22,870 bases of DNA from an uncultured Lachnospiraceae bacterium (GCA_934338765.1 CAKRHL010000015.1:1-22870); one strand, 5' to 3'; positions 7,266 to 17,149 are shown, counted from the stretch's first letter. The notes: generated from the letters alone by a model not told the origin. Numbers and translations are program-made.

Positions 7266-8402
7266 TTAATAATTTTTGTGTGCCATTTTCTCTCCCATAC
7301 GCACCGTATGGCCCTCATAGCTCTTTAACAACTCTGTATCCACGACATGACGGTTATCCATGGTCTTCATGATGTCACGGATCTGTACCTCTGCCGTCAC
7401 TGCCGGATCTGCCATATTGTAAATGACGTTGGTACGGAATGACAGGATCTCCGGTGCAAGTACATCACTGTCGTTGGAAGATACAACCAGACCCTTATCG
7501 CCATTGGTAAACTCCACACAGACACCCGGCTGTAAAATATTGATACTCCGGATCAATGCCGATACCACATCCTGATCAAAACCCTGTGCAGGATCAAGCA
7601 GTGTTCTGACCGCCTCGATCTCAGAGGATGGCTCCTCTTCGAAATTCATGGCTGTCAGGCTGTCATACGCATATGCCACCTTTAGTATCTCGATATTTAA
7701 TGATCTGTATGTAGCCGCATCATCCCCATTGGTATGATGAAGCTCATTGATGATCCCCTTTACGGAACGCTTGATCTCCGGATCCAGATCGTAATCATTG
7801 TCTATAAGCTGGATCGCAGCATAATGATATGTCCGGATCTTTTTTTCATCCTCCTGGGTGATCTCGTTTTTGCGCTTTCGGCGGATATGCGGCGGGATCA
7901 GCAGACTCCCCACGTCATGCAGGATCGCCGCTACCACAATGTCTAACTGCTGCTTGAACTCCATATTAAGCTTGTGTGATATCATGGCACAGAGGATCGC
8001 TGTATTCAGTGAATGTTTGTATACGTAATCCTCATTGCTTCTGAGATTCTGCACGAAACTGATCTTGTGGTTCAGGCTGCCGTAACGCCGTATGATCTGA
8101 TTGGCAAACTGATACATCCCTTTTGCTTCTCTCTGTTTGGTAACCGCATCCAGGATCTCCCGGATCGTAAATATGGACATTGCCTGAAAGCGTTCAAACT
8201 CGATATCATCCGCAGACATCGGTGGCACAGGCTCTGCCGGTTCCAGAATATACACCCCGATCAATCCAAAATTCTGAATACTGACAATACCCTGTCTGGT
8301 AAGCTTGGAATTGCGCTCATACAGCATAACACCATCCCTGTTGTAGATAGGCTTTGCCAGACGCATCCCCAGCTTCAGATCATCTGATTTTATAAATTTC
8401 AT
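7266..8402 (-). CDS. Degenerate HD-GYP domain protein
   Basis: A 378-residue cytoplasmic protein with no membrane segment. Residues 1-95 resemble the small N-terminal DUF3391-like region often found before HD-GYP domains. The HD domain spans about 120-260: His130, the HD pair at 162-163 (ILHDVGSLLIPPHI), His193, His222-His223 and Asp247 (YAYDSLTA). Canonical HD-GYP phosphodiesterases, which hydrolyse cyclic-di-GMP, have HDxGK and HHExxDGxGYP. Here the Lys is Ser166 and the second motif reads HHTNGDDAATY, with no GYP. The metal ligands survive, so it may be a phosphodiesterase with altered specificity or a nucleotide-binding regulator. It sits 42 bp after hprK and 11 bp before pth, with AAGGGAG before the ATG. 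Confidence 0.85.
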   Translation of the reverse strand: MKFIKSDDLKLGMRLAKPIYNRDGVMLYERNSKLTRQGIVSIQNFGLIGVYILEPAEPVPPMSADDIEFERFQAMSIFTIREILDAVTKQREAKGMYQFANQIIRRYGSLNHKISFVQNLRSNEDYVYKHSLNTAILCAMISHKLNMEFKQQLDIVVAAILHDVGSLLIPPHIRRKRKNEITQEDEKKIRTYHYAAIQLIDNDYDLDPEIKRSVKGIINELHHTNGDDAATYRSLNIEILKVAYAYDSLTAMNFEEEPSSEIEAVRTLLDPAQGFDQDVVSALIRSINILQPGVCVEFTNGDKGLVVSSNDSDVLAPEILSFRTNVIYNMADPAVTAEVQIRDIMKTMDNRHVVDTELLKSYEGHTVRMGEKMAHKNY

Positions 8403-8444
8403 AAATACATTCTCCCTTCTGCCGAAAACTTTTTCATCCCCAAA

Positions 8445-9404
8445 TTATTTTTTTTGTGATTTCTCCGCAATGTTGTTGGTTACACGGTTATAAAGCTCCA
8501 GTGCGGCATTGTATCCCATCTTTTTCTGTCTGTAATTGACTGCAGCGGACTCGCAGATGATGGCACAGTTACGTCCCGGACGGATCGGAATGGAGTGACA
8601 GACGACTTTATTGCCCAGAAACTCGATATACTGCTCCTCCAGACCCAGACGGTCATACTCCTGATTCTTATTGTACTCCTCCAGCTTGATGACCAGATTG
8701 ATCTCCTGCTCATTCTTTACGCTCTCGACACCAAACAATGTCTTGGCATCAATGATACCGATACCGCGAAGCTCGATGAAATGACGGGTGATATCCGGTG
8801 CGCTTCCGATCAGGGAAGCATCACTGACTTTCTTGATCTCTACCACATCATCAGATACAAGACGATGGCCTCTGTGGATCAGCTCCAGCGCAACCTCTGA
8901 CTTACCGATACCGCTCTCACCCATGATCAGAACACCTTCACCGAACAGGTCAAGAAGAACACCATGAACGCTGCAGCGAGGCGCAAGCTCTACATTGAGC
9001 CAGCGGATCACCTCCGCCATAAACGCATTGGTCTCCTTGCCGGTACGAAGCAGCGGCACCTGATACTTGCTGGCAAGCCGGATCAGCTTTTCATCAATAT
9101 GAAGATCACGGCAGAATACAATACACGGCGGCTTGGTATGACGCTCACTGCCTGCCATGATGATCTCCATCATCTCCAGCGTATAGTCCAGTCCCTTCTG
9201 TTCCATATACGTATGCTCTACATGTCCGATGATCTGGATACGTCCGGAGTCGAAGTAATCAAAAAAACCTGCCAGCTGCAATGCCGGACGGTTGACATCC
9301 GTCTGTACGATCTCGATCCGTGTAACATCTACATCCTTCGTTACATTTTCCAGTTCCATTTGCTCGATTAATTTTTCCAATGATACACTATATGTCTCTG
9401 CCAT
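8445..9404 (-). CDS. hprK: HPr kinase/phosphorylase
   Basis: HprK phosphorylates HPr of the sugar phosphotransferase system on Ser46 when glycolysis is active and removes the phosphate when it is not, which drives carbon catabolite repression through CcpA. The 319-residue protein has the N-terminal domain (1-135), the catalytic His147 (SVHG), Walker A GESGIGKS at 162-169, SDD at 184-186, and the family signature LRGIGIIDAKTLFG at 212-225. The open frame continues upstream to 9470, but AAGGAG sits 6 nt before the ATG at 9404. Only one base separates this ATG from the uvrC stop codon, so translation is probably coupled to uvrC. Confidence 0.97.
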   Translation of the reverse strand: MAETYSVSLEKLIEQMELENVTKDVDVTRIEIVQTDVNRPALQLAGFFDYFDSGRIQIIGHVEHTYMEQKGLDYTLEMMEIIMAGSERHTKPPCIVFCRDLHIDEKLIRLASKYQVPLLRTGKETNAFMAEVIRWLNVELAPRCSVHGVLLDLFGEGVLIMGESGIGKSEVALELIHRGHRLVSDDVVEIKKVSDASLIGSAPDITRHFIELRGIGIIDAKTLFGVESVKNEQEINLVIKLEEYNKNQEYDRLGLEEQYIEFLGNKVVCHSIPIRPGRNCAIICESAAVNYRQKKMGYNAALELYNRVTNNIAEKSQKK

Positions 9405-9405
9405 G

Positions 9406-11310
9406 CTACTCTCCTTTATTTTGTATGCTGTGCCCGCCGCTTTCCTTCTCCACCGGATGAAAAAACTCATATACCTTGCGGGCTGCCCCCATGTTCATTG
9501 TTTCTGTCTGCGCAAGCTCCTCTATGTCTGCGCTTCTGACTGCCTCAATGGAGCCAAACTGCTTCATCAATGCACGACGCCTTTTCCCGCCGATGCCCGG
9601 AATATCGTCCAGAATAGACTTGACCTGTACCTTACTGCGCAGGGAACGGTGATATTCGATCGCAAAGCGGTGCACCTCGTCCTGAATCCGGGTCATCAGA
9701 TGAAATCCCTCACTATTGACATTGACCGGGAGCTCCTCTCCCTGAAAATAAATGCCTCTGGTGCGATGCCTGTCATCCTTGACCATACCGCAGACCGGAA
9801 TAGATAAATGAAGCCTCTGAAGCACTTCCTCTGCAATGTTCACCTGTCCCTTTCCACCATCCATCATGATCAGATCCGGATATCGGGTGAAGCTGCCATT
9901 TTCCTCGTCAAAGCCCTGCTCTTCCAGCTTCTTCTCCTCTGCCAGTCCATGTTCAAAACGTCTGGTGAGCACCTCTCTCATGCTGGCATAGTCGTCCGGT
10001 CCCTGTACGGTCCGGATCCGGAACTTGCGGTAATCGCTCCTACGGGGACTTCCGTCTTCAAAAACCACCATGGATCCAACCGACTGAAAACCGCTGATAT
10101 TGGAGATATCGTAGGACTCCACCCTGTGCACATCCGTCAGACCGATCCAGGAACATATCTCCTGCATGGCTCCCGTGGTTCTCTCCTCCGCCCGCCGTAT
10201 TTTCTGTACATCCTGCTCCAGTACCAGCATGGCATTTTTGTGCGCCAGCTCTACCAGCCGTTCCTTCTGTCCCTTCTTGGGAACCAGGATCCGTACCTTG
10301 TCACCACGGCGTTCACTGAGCCACCTGGCAATGACTTCCGCATCTTCTATCTCATATTCTAACATGAGTTCCTTGGGAATAAAAGGTGTTCCTGCATAAA
10401 ACTGCTTCAAAAATGCCTGCAGGATCTCCTGTCTGGTGGAGCCGTCCACTCCCCCCAGATGAAAATGATCTCTTCCGATCATGCGGCCTTCCCTGATAAA
10501 GAAAACCTGTACCACCGCCTCACTCTGATCCTTTGCCAGAGCGATAATATCACGGTCAAGACCGTCAAAGTCCGTGATCTTCTGGTGAACAGATGCCTTA
10601 CGCACACTTTCCATGAGATCCCTGTACTGCGCCGCCTCTTCGAACTGCATTGCCGCCGAGGCCGCCGCCATTTTTTCCTGAAGATACTGAAGCACCCCCG
10701 TATAATCTCCCTCCAGGATCTTTACTGCTTCTCTGAAATGCTCTTTATAATCCTCAGAGGATATATACCCCTGACACGGTGCATCACACTGACCAATATG
10801 ATAATTCAGACACGGACGTTCCTTGCCGGCATCTCTGGGCAGCACCCGCCTGCAGCTTCGGATATGGTAAATCTTTCGCAGAAGCTCCAGGGTATCCTTG
10901 GCCGCTCCCGCACTGGTATACGGTCCGAAATATTTGGACTTGTCCCTTTTTTCCTGTCTGGAAAAAACCAGTCTCGGATATGCTTCTCCCACCGTGGCCT
11001 TGATAAAAGGATAGCTTTTATCATCCTTGAGCATGGTGTTGTATTTCGGACGGTGTTCCTTGATCAGATTGCTCTCCAGCACCAGTGCCTCCACCTCAGA
11101 ATCTGTAATGATATACTCAAAATGATCGATCTGTGATATCATCTTTTCAATCTTGGGGGACACATTTCTGCTTGGTTGGAAATACTGACGCACTCTGTTT
11201 TTGAGGCTGACCGCCTTTCCCACATATATAATGGCATCCTTTGCATCATGCATCAGATAAACTCCCGGTTTGCCCGGCAGCTTTTTCAATTCCTCCTCAA
11301 TATTAAACAC
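9406..11310 (-). CDS. uvrC: Excinuclease ABC subunit C
   Basis: UvrC makes both incisions in nucleotide excision repair after UvrA/UvrB find the lesion. The 634-residue protein has a GIY-YIG nuclease domain (about 10-95: GVYLM and [14 protein letters not shown]), a UVR motif for UvrB contact (about 205-240), the RNase H-like 5' nuclease ([27 protein letters not shown]), and a C-terminal helix-hairpin-helix ([20 protein letters not shown]). The first codon is GTG at 11310; no nearby in-frame ATG fits. It begins only 2 bp after the stop codon of the secreted protein gene. The closest purine-rich site (GGAAAGG) is about 13 nt away, so re-initiation is likely. Confidence 0.97.
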   Translation of the reverse strand: MFNIEEELKKLPGKPGVYLMHDAKDAIIYVGKAVSLKNRVRQYFQPSRNVSPKIEKMISQIDHFEYIITDSEVEALVLESNLIKEHRPKYNTMLKDDKSYPFIKATVGEAYPRLVFSRQEKRDKSKYFGPYTSAGAAKDTLELLRKIYHIRSCRRVLPRDAGKERPCLNYHIGQCDAPCQGYISSEDYKEHFREAVKILEGDYTGVLQYLQEKMAAASAAMQFEEAAQYRDLMESVRKASVHQKITDFDGLDRDIIALAKDQSEAVVQVFFIREGRMIGRDHFHLGGVDGSTRQEILQAFLKQFYAGTPFIPKELMLEYEIEDAEVIARWLSERRGDKVRILVPKKGQKERLVELAHKNAMLVLEQDVQKIRRAEERTTGAMQEICSWIGLTDVHRVESYDISNISGFQSVGSMVVFEDGSPRRSDYRKFRIRTVQGPDDYASMREVLTRRFEHGLAEEKKLEEQGFDEENGSFTRYPDLIMMDGGKGQVNIAEEVLQRLHLSIPVCGMVKDDRHRTRGIYFQGEELPVNVNSEGFHLMTRIQDEVHRFAIEYHRSLRSKVQVKSILDDIPGIGGKRRRALMKQFGSIEAVRSADIEELAQTETMNMGAARKVYEFFHPVEKESGGHSIQNKGE

Positions 11311-11312
11311 TT

Positions 11313-12386
11313 TTACTTTTTGACCTTTCCTTTTTTGACCCCGCTATAGGAACCATATACTTTCTTTTTACCATTCAATTTATATGCACGCACTTTTACA
11401 TAAAAAACACTGCCTTTAGAAAGATCTGTCAATGCCGCCCTGTGTCCTTCCAATGTAACAGAAGCAGCTCCCTTTGGAATCTTTTTGGTGGTAGCAAAGC
11501 GTACCTGATACCCCTTGGCTCCCTTGGTGCTTTTCCAGGTAATGGTCAGTGTCTTTTTTTTGTTGTTCTTAACGGATACTCCCTGTACCTTTTGGGGAGC
11601 AGTAACTTTTTCTGTGTTTTTTCCCTCTGATTCCGCTTTTTTTGCAGCCTTTGGCTTTGCCGTAGTTTTAGGCTTTGCTGTTGCTTTCGATGTCGCCGTA
11701 GGTTTTACCGTGGGTTTCACGGTTGCTGTGGGCTTTACTGTCGCCGTAGGCTTCGGAGTGCTCGTAGCCGGCTTCGACGTATCGATCACATGAGGGATCT
11801 GATTGCCGGAATCATCGGTCAGATAAAGCACCGGACTATCAATGTACCAGATATAATTGGCCTCCTCGACACTGATGCTGGCAGAGGATATCGGAATCCT
11901 GCCTGCAAAAATACCGGTCGCCGGATCCGCACAGTAAAATACTCCATCTGTATAATCAGTCACGAGAACCGCATGCTGCTGATCCGACTTCTGCTTGTAT
12001 ATCACGATCCCCTCCGGATGCTCTCCCAATTTGGCGATCAGATCAGAAGCATTGCCGGAAAAATTGTCATGTGCCACGGTTACGCTTCCACAGGTGAAGT
12101 TCCACTTCAGGCCGGTTCCCTCAACCCATGCAGCAGAGCGCATCATATCCGTGGTGATGGAAGCCCAGGCATCATTGCCATTCATCATGGCTCCGCGCCG
12201 CACAAGCATCGTTGCCGCCACCAGTGTACACAGATTACTGCCGGAAGGTTGTTTCAAAAACACCTCGCTCTGATTGATGTCGGCAAATGTCGCCGCCCAG
12301 ACACTCCGGGCATTTATATTCCAGCCACCAAAGATCATGCAGACGGTCAATAATACCGCCAAGTACTTTTTGTTTGTTTTTTTCAT
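11313..12386 (-). CDS. Secreted C39-like cysteine peptidase domain with FN3-like module
   Basis: A 357-residue exported protein. Residues 1-32 are a Sec signal peptide (KKTNKK, hydrophobic core, then VWA-A). Residues 36-185 look like a peptidase C39-like papain-fold domain: Cys53 in [15 protein letters not shown], His138 in [10 protein letters not shown] and Asp154 in YCADPATG would be the triad. Residues 205-250 are a Pro/Thr/Lys-rich linker with repeated TATVKP units (bases about 11652-11768). The C-terminal ~95 residues resemble a fibronectin type III module ([32 protein letters not shown]). GAGGAG precedes the ATG. Substrate is unknown; peptidoglycan-peptide cleavage and proteolysis are both possible. 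Being directly upstream of uvrC is unusual. The activity is not certain. Confidence 0.8.
   Translation of the reverse strand: MKKTNKKYLAVLLTVCMIFGGWNINARSVWAATFADINQSEVFLKQPSGSNLCTLVAATMLVRRGAMMNGNDAWASITTDMMRSAAWVEGTGLKWNFTCGSVTVAHDNFSGNASDLIAKLGEHPEGIVIYKQKSDQQHAVLVTDYTDGVFYCADPATGIFAGRIPISSASISVEEANYIWYIDSPVLYLTDDSGNQIPHVIDTSKPATSTPKPTATVKPTATVKPTVKPTATSKATAKPKTTAKPKAAKKAESEGKNTEKVTAPQKVQGVSVKNNKKKTLTITWKSTKGAKGYQVRFATTKKIPKGAASVTLEGHRAALTDLSKGSVFYVKVRAYKLNGKKKVYGSYSGVKKGKVKK
11652..11768 (-). repeat. Thr/Pro/Lys linker repeats in the secreted C39-like protein
   Basis: The minus strand encodes a low-complexity linker with repeats of KPTATV, then [17 protein letters not shown]. On the plus strand the DNA shows repeated units such as GGTTGCTGTGGGCTTTAC. 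It is an extended spacer between the peptidase-like domain and the FN3-like module, and a plausible site of length variation between strains. Confidence 0.75.
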
Positions 12387-12445
12387 GAGTATCTCCTCAT
12401 TATCATATTTTGAGGTAATTATAATTACAATTTAAGTCAAAAAAG

Positions 12446-12471
12446 AGTCGGGGCAATAAAATACCCCGACT
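12446..12471 (-). terminator. Terminator of the ftsH-HAD gene
   Basis: AGTCGGGG (12446-12453) and CCCCGACT (12464-12471) form a perfect GC-rich stem with a 10-base A/T loop. On the minus strand it is followed by CTTTTTTGAC, a good U-tract, so it ends the ftsH transcript 27 bp after the stop codon. TTTTATTTT also follows on the plus strand. It isolates ftsH from the secreted protein operon. Confidence 0.88.
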
Positions 12472-12497
12472 TTTATTTTATCATATTTACTAACGGT

Positions 12498-13367
12498 TTA
12501 CAAGGTGTCGGAAAGCTCCGCATCCTCTGCTTTTTCCGTTGTTTTTTCCTCTGCCTGCGGTGTCATAAACTTGCGGATGATCTCCACAATACCGTCCTCA
12601 TCATTGGATGATGTCACATAATCCGCCGTCTCCTTGACCTCCTTCTGGGCATTGCCCATGGCTACGCCCTTACCGGCATAACGCAGCATTGGCAGATCGT
12701 TGAAGCTGTCACCGACACAGATCACCTTTTCCCTGTTAATCTCCAGGAACTTCATGAGCTTATCAACCGCCACCGATTTATCAACAAACTTCGGCAGGAT
12801 CTCTACATAAAAAGGATCAGAACGGAAAACATTGAGCTTGTCTCCGAAGCGCTCCTTCAATGTCTTTTCGACCTCTTTCATCTTGTCCGGCTCCCCGGAA
12901 AGCAGCAGTTTGTTGACCGGGAAGTCAATGGCACGTACCAGATCATTGACCTCACGAATGGTGATATCACAAGCCTTGGCATCAGCCTCAATGTAACGGT
13001 CTACACCATTGCCCGCCAGAAGCTCCTTGACCTCATCATGATAAACCGTGATCCCCAGCTTAAGCTCCTTAGCCGCCTCATATACCGGCTTGATCATATC
13101 CTGATCCATCGTCTGATTGTAAATACATTCTCCTGTCTTGCAATTAACTACCGTAGTACCATTGTATGCGATCACATAACCGCCAAACTGCTCCAGCTGT
13201 ATGGCAGCGGCAGTCCTGCGGATTCCTGAAATAGAACGTCCGGAAGCGATCGCCACCGTCTTGCCTCTCTGCTGCAGCTCGATCAGCGCCTGACGTGTCG
13301 CCTCAGATACCTTCTTGTCAGAGCCAACCAGCGTACCGTCTACATCCAGAACAAGTGCATCGTACAG
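12498..13367 (-). other. HAD phosphatase portion with possible internal start
   Basis: Within ftsH-HAD, minus-strand GGAGG (13373-13377) is followed after 5 nt by an in-frame CTG (13365-13367). Starting there would give a 289-residue protein beginning (L/M)[16 protein letters not shown], which is what a free Cof-type phosphatase normally looks like at its N-terminus. It may be the remnant of an independent gene's ribosome binding site, or a live weak start releasing free phosphatase. CTG starts are rare. The overlap is shown here as an inferred alternative product, not as a separate gene. Confidence 0.3.
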
Positions 13368-15251
13368 GTCTCCCTCCGGATCCTTGATGCCCTTTACCTG
13401 ACGGAATATCTTCATAAACTCCTTGCCGGTGATGGTCTCGTGGGCGATCAAAAACTCAGCAAGCTTGTCCAGTGCTTCCCTGTCACCCCGCAGCAGCTCC
13501 TCTGCCTTGGCATAACATTCCTTCAGGATGTGCATAACCTCCTGATCGATCTCTGCCTCCGTGGCATCGCCGCAGTTTAATACGGCACGGCCATCAAGAT
13601 AACGGTTCTGGATGGACTCCAGTCCGATCAGTCCAAACTTTTCCGACATACCGTACTGTGTCACCATAGCTCTCGCCAGCTTGGTCGCCTGCTCAATATC
13701 ATTGGAAGCACCTGTGGTAATGGAATCAAATACGATCTGCTCTGCCGCACGTCCTCCAAACAGGGTCGTGATCCGGGTCAGTATCTCATCCTTACTCATA
13801 AGATACTTCTCCTCCTCCGGCACCTGCATCACATAACCGAGAGATCCCATGGTCCTCGGCACGATGGTGATCTTCTGAACCGGCTCGGAATGCTTCATGA
13901 GCGCTGTTACCAGAGCATGACCGGTCTCATGGTAAGCAACGATCTTTTTCTCCTCCTTGCCCAGGATGCGGTCCTTCTTCTCCTTACCGGCGATCACAAC
14001 CTCGACCGCCTCAAACAGATCTGCCTGACAGACCGCTTTTCTGCCTGCCTTGACTGCCATGATGGCTGCCTCGTTGATCATATTGGCCAGATCGGAACCT
14101 ACGGCACCACTGGTTGCAAGGGCGATCTCATCAAAATCTACCGTCTCATCCATCAAGACATCCTTGGCGTGTACCTTGAGAATATCCACACGTCCCTTGA
14201 GATCCGGCTTCTCCACGATCACGCGCCGGTCAAAACGTCCCGGACGAAGAAGTGCCTTGTCCAGTACCTCCGGACGGTTTGTGGCACCCAGGATCACAAG
14301 ACCCTTGGAGCTGTCAAAACCATCCATCTCGGAAAGGAGCTGATTGAGAGTCTGCTCTCGCTCATCGTTGCCGCCGCCATACTGGCTGTCACGGCTTTTA
14401 CCGATGGCATCGATCTCATCAATAAAAATAATACACGGTGCCATTGCCTGTGCCTGCTTGAACAGATCTCTGACACGGGATGCACCGACACCCACGAACA
14501 TCTCTACAAAATCGGAACCGGACAGGGAGAAAAACGGAACTCCCGCCTCGCCTGCCACTGCCTTTGCCAGCAATGTCTTACCGGTTCCCGGAGGTCCCAC
14601 AAGAAGTGCTCCCTTTGGCAGTCTCGCACCAATCTCGGTGTATTTGCCCGGATTGTTCAGGAAGTCTACCATCTCTGTAAGAGAATCCATAGCCTCCTCC
14701 TGACCTGCCACATCCTTAAAGGTTACACCGGTTTCCTTCTGGACATACATCTTGGCTGTACTCTTGCCGATGCCCATCATACCGCCGGAATTGCGCGACA
14801 TCAGACGGAAGATCAGGAAAAGACCTCCCCACAGCAAAAGCACCGGGAGCAGATAGGACATCAGCATATATATCATACTGGAGCTGTTGTCCGTCAGATC
14901 CTTTTTGAACTCTACTCCTGCTTTATTTAACCGCTCTACCAGACTGTAATCCATCGATATGATCCCTGTATAATAGGTCACCTGGTAAACACTGTCACCA
15001 CTGCTCTGCGGTGTGATCTTCAACCTGTCTGCCGTCAGAGTGACAGATTTTACCTGTCCGTCATCCAGCATCCGGATAAATTTATCGTAAGTGATCTCCC
15101 GGTTGGTCATCTGCTGCACCTGGTGATTCATCATGGAAAACACCAGAAATACACCTACCGCAACCAGAAGACAGACGATAATCCCTCTGCGGTTCTGCTT
15201 CTTTTGGCGGTCATCGTCGCCACCATTCTGTCTGTTTGTATTATTGTCCAA
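12498..15251 (-). CDS. ftsH: FtsH AAA+ metalloprotease fused to a Cof-type HAD phosphatase
   Basis: One uninterrupted 917-residue frame. Residues 1-620 are a complete FtsH: TM1 at 23-41, extracytoplasmic domain, TM2 at about 127-150, Walker A GPPGTGKT 219-226, Walker B IIFIDEID 274-281, second region of homology [20 protein letters not shown] 323-342, zinc site HETGH 441-445 and third ligand Asp518. FtsH degrades misfolded membrane and regulatory proteins at the cytoplasmic face. Residues 630-895 are a complete Cof-type (HAD IIB) phosphatase: DVDGT 636-640, Ser670 in IASGRS, Lys825, and GDSFND 847-852. The last ~20 residues are acidic. A typical FtsH ends near residue 600-660, so the phosphatase is an extra cytoplasmic domain. 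Start is TTG at 15251, 7 nt after AGGAGGA. Its substrate is unknown; Cof-family enzymes often hydrolyse sugar phosphates or flavin-related phosphates. Confidence 0.93.
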   Translation of the reverse strand: MDNNTNRQNGGDDDRQKKQNRRGIIVCLLVAVGVFLVFSMMNHQVQQMTNREITYDKFIRMLDDGQVKSVTLTADRLKITPQSSGDSVYQVTYYTGIISMDYSLVERLNKAGVEFKKDLTDNSSSMIYMLMSYLLPVLLLWGGLFLIFRLMSRNSGGMMGIGKSTAKMYVQKETGVTFKDVAGQEEAMDSLTEMVDFLNNPGKYTEIGARLPKGALLVGPPGTGKTLLAKAVAGEAGVPFFSLSGSDFVEMFVGVGASRVRDLFKQAQAMAPCIIFIDEIDAIGKSRDSQYGGGNDEREQTLNQLLSEMDGFDSSKGLVILGATNRPEVLDKALLRPGRFDRRVIVEKPDLKGRVDILKVHAKDVLMDETVDFDEIALATSGAVGSDLANMINEAAIMAVKAGRKAVCQADLFEAVEVVIAGKEKKDRILGKEEKKIVAYHETGHALVTALMKHSEPVQKITIVPRTMGSLGYVMQVPEEEKYLMSKDEILTRITTLFGGRAAEQIVFDSITTGASNDIEQATKLARAMVTQYGMSEKFGLIGLESIQNRYLDGRAVLNCGDATEAEIDQEVMHILKECYAKAEELLRGDREALDKLAEFLIAHETITGKEFMKIFRQVKGIKDPEGDLYDALVLDVDGTLVGSDKKVSEATRQALIELQQRGKTVAIASGRSISGIRRTAAAIQLEQFGGYVIAYNGTTVVNCKTGECIYNQTMDQDMIKPVYEAAKELKLGITVYHDEVKELLAGNGVDRYIEADAKACDITIREVNDLVRAIDFPVNKLLLSGEPDKMKEVEKTLKERFGDKLNVFRSDPFYVEILPKFVDKSVAVDKLMKFLEINREKVICVGDSFNDLPMLRYAGKGVAMGNAQKEVKETADYVTSSNDEDGIVEIIRKFMTPQAEEKTTEKAEDAELSDTL

Positions 15252-15290
15252 TGCTATGTCCTCCTATAGCCATTTCTGTATCTAAGCTTT

Positions 15291-15319
15291 ATTATAATGA
15301 TAGTGTTCCCATAAATCAA
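15291..15319 (-). promoter_or_regulatory. Promoter of ftsH-HAD
   Basis: On the minus strand TTGATT (15314-15319) is followed after 17 bp by a perfect TATAAT (15291-15296). Transcription would start about 30 bp before the TTG start codon, leaving the AGGAGGA site in a short leader. No CIRCE or CtsR-type heat-shock operator was seen. Confidence 0.75.
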
Positions 15320-15363
15320 TATATCAACCTGTGAAGAAAATCTGAAAATTCTCTAAAAAAGAA

Positions 15364-15393
15364 TTGAAACATTTCCTAGTTTAGGAGTATACT
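15364..15393 (+). promoter_or_regulatory. Promoter of pyrG
   Basis: TTGAAA (15364-15369) is followed after 18 bp by TATACT (15388-15393), so transcription begins near 15400 with a leader of about 50 nt. The TTGACA at 15411 has only a weak partner that overlaps the ribosome binding site, so it is unlikely. Bacillus pyrG is regulated by a leader attenuator that responds to CTP through a G-rich start; no GGG start or terminator hairpin is seen here. Confidence 0.7.
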
Positions 15394-15452
15394 AATAGAT
15401 AGTTTTTTTATTGACATCAATTATTGCACATTACAAAATGGAGGAAAAAAAC

Positions 15453-17060
15453 ATGGCAGTCAAATATGTCTTTGTTACAGGTGGTGTTGTATCCGGTCTC
15501 GGAAAAGGTATTACTGCAGCTTCGCTGGGACGCCTTCTGAAGATGCGCGGATACAGCGTGACCATGCAAAAATTCGATCCCTATATCAACATTGATCCGG
15601 GTACTATGAATCCGGTTCAGCACGGAGAGGTTTTCGTTACTGACGATGGTGCGGAGACAGACCTTGATCTGGGACACTATGAGCGTTTCATCGACGAAAG
15701 TCTCACAAAGCAGTCCAATGTTACAACCGGTAAGGTTTACTGGTCTGTATTAAATAAGGAACGCCGCGGCGATTACGGCGGGGGCACCGTACAGGTTATC
15801 CCTCATATCACCAATGAGATCAAGAGCCGTTTCTATCGTAATGATGGATGTAAGGACACACAGATTGCCATTATCGAGGTAGGTGGTACTGCCGGAGATA
15901 TTGAGAGCCAGCCTTTTCTGGAGTCTATCCGTCAGTTCCAGCACGATATGGGGCATGACAATGTTGCCCTGATCCACGTTACCCTCATCCCTTATCTTCA
16001 TGCTTCCGGAGAGATGAAGACAAAGCCGACACAGGCCAGTGTTAAGGATCTGCAGGGCATGGGCATCCAGCCGGATGTGATCGTCTGCCGTACCGAGCAT
16101 CCTTTGGAGCCGGGTCTCAAGGATAAGATCGCACTTTTTTGCAATGTACCGGCATCCCACGTTCTCCAGAACCTGGATGTGGAAACACTCTACGAGGCAC
16201 CACTGGCTATGGAAAAAGAGCATCTTGCAGATGTGATCTGTGAGTGTCTGAAGTTAGACTGTCCTGAGCCGGATATCACCGAATGGGAAAATATGGTCAA
16301 TACCATCAAGAACCTTGAGAAGGATGTCACCGTTGCCCTGGTTGGTAAATACACCTCCCTCCACGATGCATACATCAGCGTTGTTGAGTCTTTAAAGCAC
16401 GGTGGTCTTGCCCACAAGAGCAATGTCAACATTAAATGGATCCCATCCGAGGATGTCAATGAGGACAATGTAGATGAGCTTTTGGGAGATGTCAGCGGCA
16501 TCCTCGTACCGGGCGGTTTCGGCGACCGTGGCATTACCGGAAAGATCCTTGCCATCAAATACGCCCGTGAGCACAATGTTCCGTTTCTGGGTCTCTGCCT
16601 CGGTATGCAGCTTGCGATCGTGGAATTTGCGAGAAATGTGGTAGGCTTCAACGACGCACACAGCATTGAGCTGGATCCACAGACAACTCATCCTGTGATC
16701 CATCTGATGCCGGAGCAGGACGGCGTCGAGGATATCGGCGGCACCTTACGTCTCGGCTCTTATCCTTGCGTGCTGGACAAGTCCACAAAGGCATATGCGC
16801 TTTACGGTGAGGAGACCATCCATGAGAGACACAGACACCGCTACGAGGTAAACAACTATTACCGCGAGGATCTCCTCAAGGCAGGCATGATCTTCTCCGG
16901 TCTTTCTCCGGACGGACGTATTGTTGAAATGCTGGAGCTTCCGGATCATCCATGGTTTATCGCCACACAGGCTCATCCGGAGTTTAAGTCAAGACCAAAC
17001 AGACCACATCCGTTATTTAAGGGATTTGTCGGTGCTGCACTGGAGTATCAGGATAAATAA
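15453..17060 (+). CDS. pyrG: CTP synthase
   Basis: CTP synthase makes CTP from UTP, ATP and glutamine-derived ammonia, the last step of pyrimidine nucleotide synthesis. The 535-residue length is standard. The N-terminal amidoligase domain starts [20 protein letters not shown] (4-23), with [15 protein letters not shown] and [20 protein letters not shown] following. The C-terminal class I glutamine amidotransferase has the oxyanion loop PGGFGDRG, nucleophile Cys382 (GLCLGMQ), and His508/Glu510 (HPEF). GGAGGAAAAAAAC places the ATG at 15453; an earlier in-frame TTG at 15411 has no ribosome binding site. It is divergent from ftsH and ends with its own terminator. Confidence 0.98.
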   Translation: MAVKYVFVTGGVVSGLGKGITAASLGRLLKMRGYSVTMQKFDPYINIDPGTMNPVQHGEVFVTDDGAETDLDLGHYERFIDESLTKQSNVTTGKVYWSVLNKERRGDYGGGTVQVIPHITNEIKSRFYRNDGCKDTQIAIIEVGGTAGDIESQPFLESIRQFQHDMGHDNVALIHVTLIPYLHASGEMKTKPTQASVKDLQGMGIQPDVIVCRTEHPLEPGLKDKIALFCNVPASHVLQNLDVETLYEAPLAMEKEHLADVICECLKLDCPEPDITEWENMVNTIKNLEKDVTVALVGKYTSLHDAYISVVESLKHGGLAHKSNVNIKWIPSEDVNEDNVDELLGDVSGILVPGGFGDRGITGKILAIKYAREHNVPFLGLCLGMQLAIVEFARNVVGFNDAHSIELDPQTTHPVIHLMPEQDGVEDIGGTLRLGSYPCVLDKSTKAYALYGEETIHERHRHRYEVNNYYREDLLKAGMIFSGLSPDGRIVEMLELPDHPWFIATQAHPEFKSRPNRPHPLFKGFVGAALEYQDK

Positions 17061-17087
17061 TACTTACAAAATATATTAACTAAAAGC

Positions 17088-17124
17088 GACGCTGTTACAA
17101 CATGATTGTGACAGCGTCATTTTT
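17088..17124 (+). terminator. Terminator of pyrG
   Basis: GACGCTGTTACAA (17088-17100) pairs with TTGTGACAGCGTC (17106-17118) through 13 bp with one G-T wobble and a 5-base loop. ATTTTTG follows on the plus strand. It lies 27 bp after the pyrG stop codon. Confidence 0.92.
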
Positions 17125-17149
17125 GTATTTAGCATCACTACTATATTAA

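Noticed and set aside
9405..9470. Longer hprK start at 9470
   Set aside because: It would overlap uvrC by more than 60 bp; AAGGAG marks the ATG at 9404, and the extra N-terminal residues do not look like HprK.
12418..12440. TTGACT and TATAAT upstream of the secreted C39-like gene
   Set aside because: The spacer is only 11 bp. Another pair, TTGTAA/TATGAT (12402-12430), has a 17-bp spacer, but transcription would start inside the ribosome binding site. No promoter is called.
13365..13400. Sequencing frameshift or programmed shift joining ftsH and HAD
   Set aside because: The frame is the same before and after the junction with no homopolymer run or slippery site, so no shift is needed to explain the fusion.
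13890..14930. 346-codon plus-strand open frame opposite ftsH
   Set aside because: It lies wholly inside the well-supported ftsH gene. It has no recognisable domain or ribosome binding site and is a shadow of ftsH codon usage.
15411..15439. TTGACA at 15411 as the pyrG promoter
   Set aside because: The -10 partner at 17 bp is CAAAAT and overlaps the ribosome binding site; the upstream TTGAAA/TATACT pair fits better.
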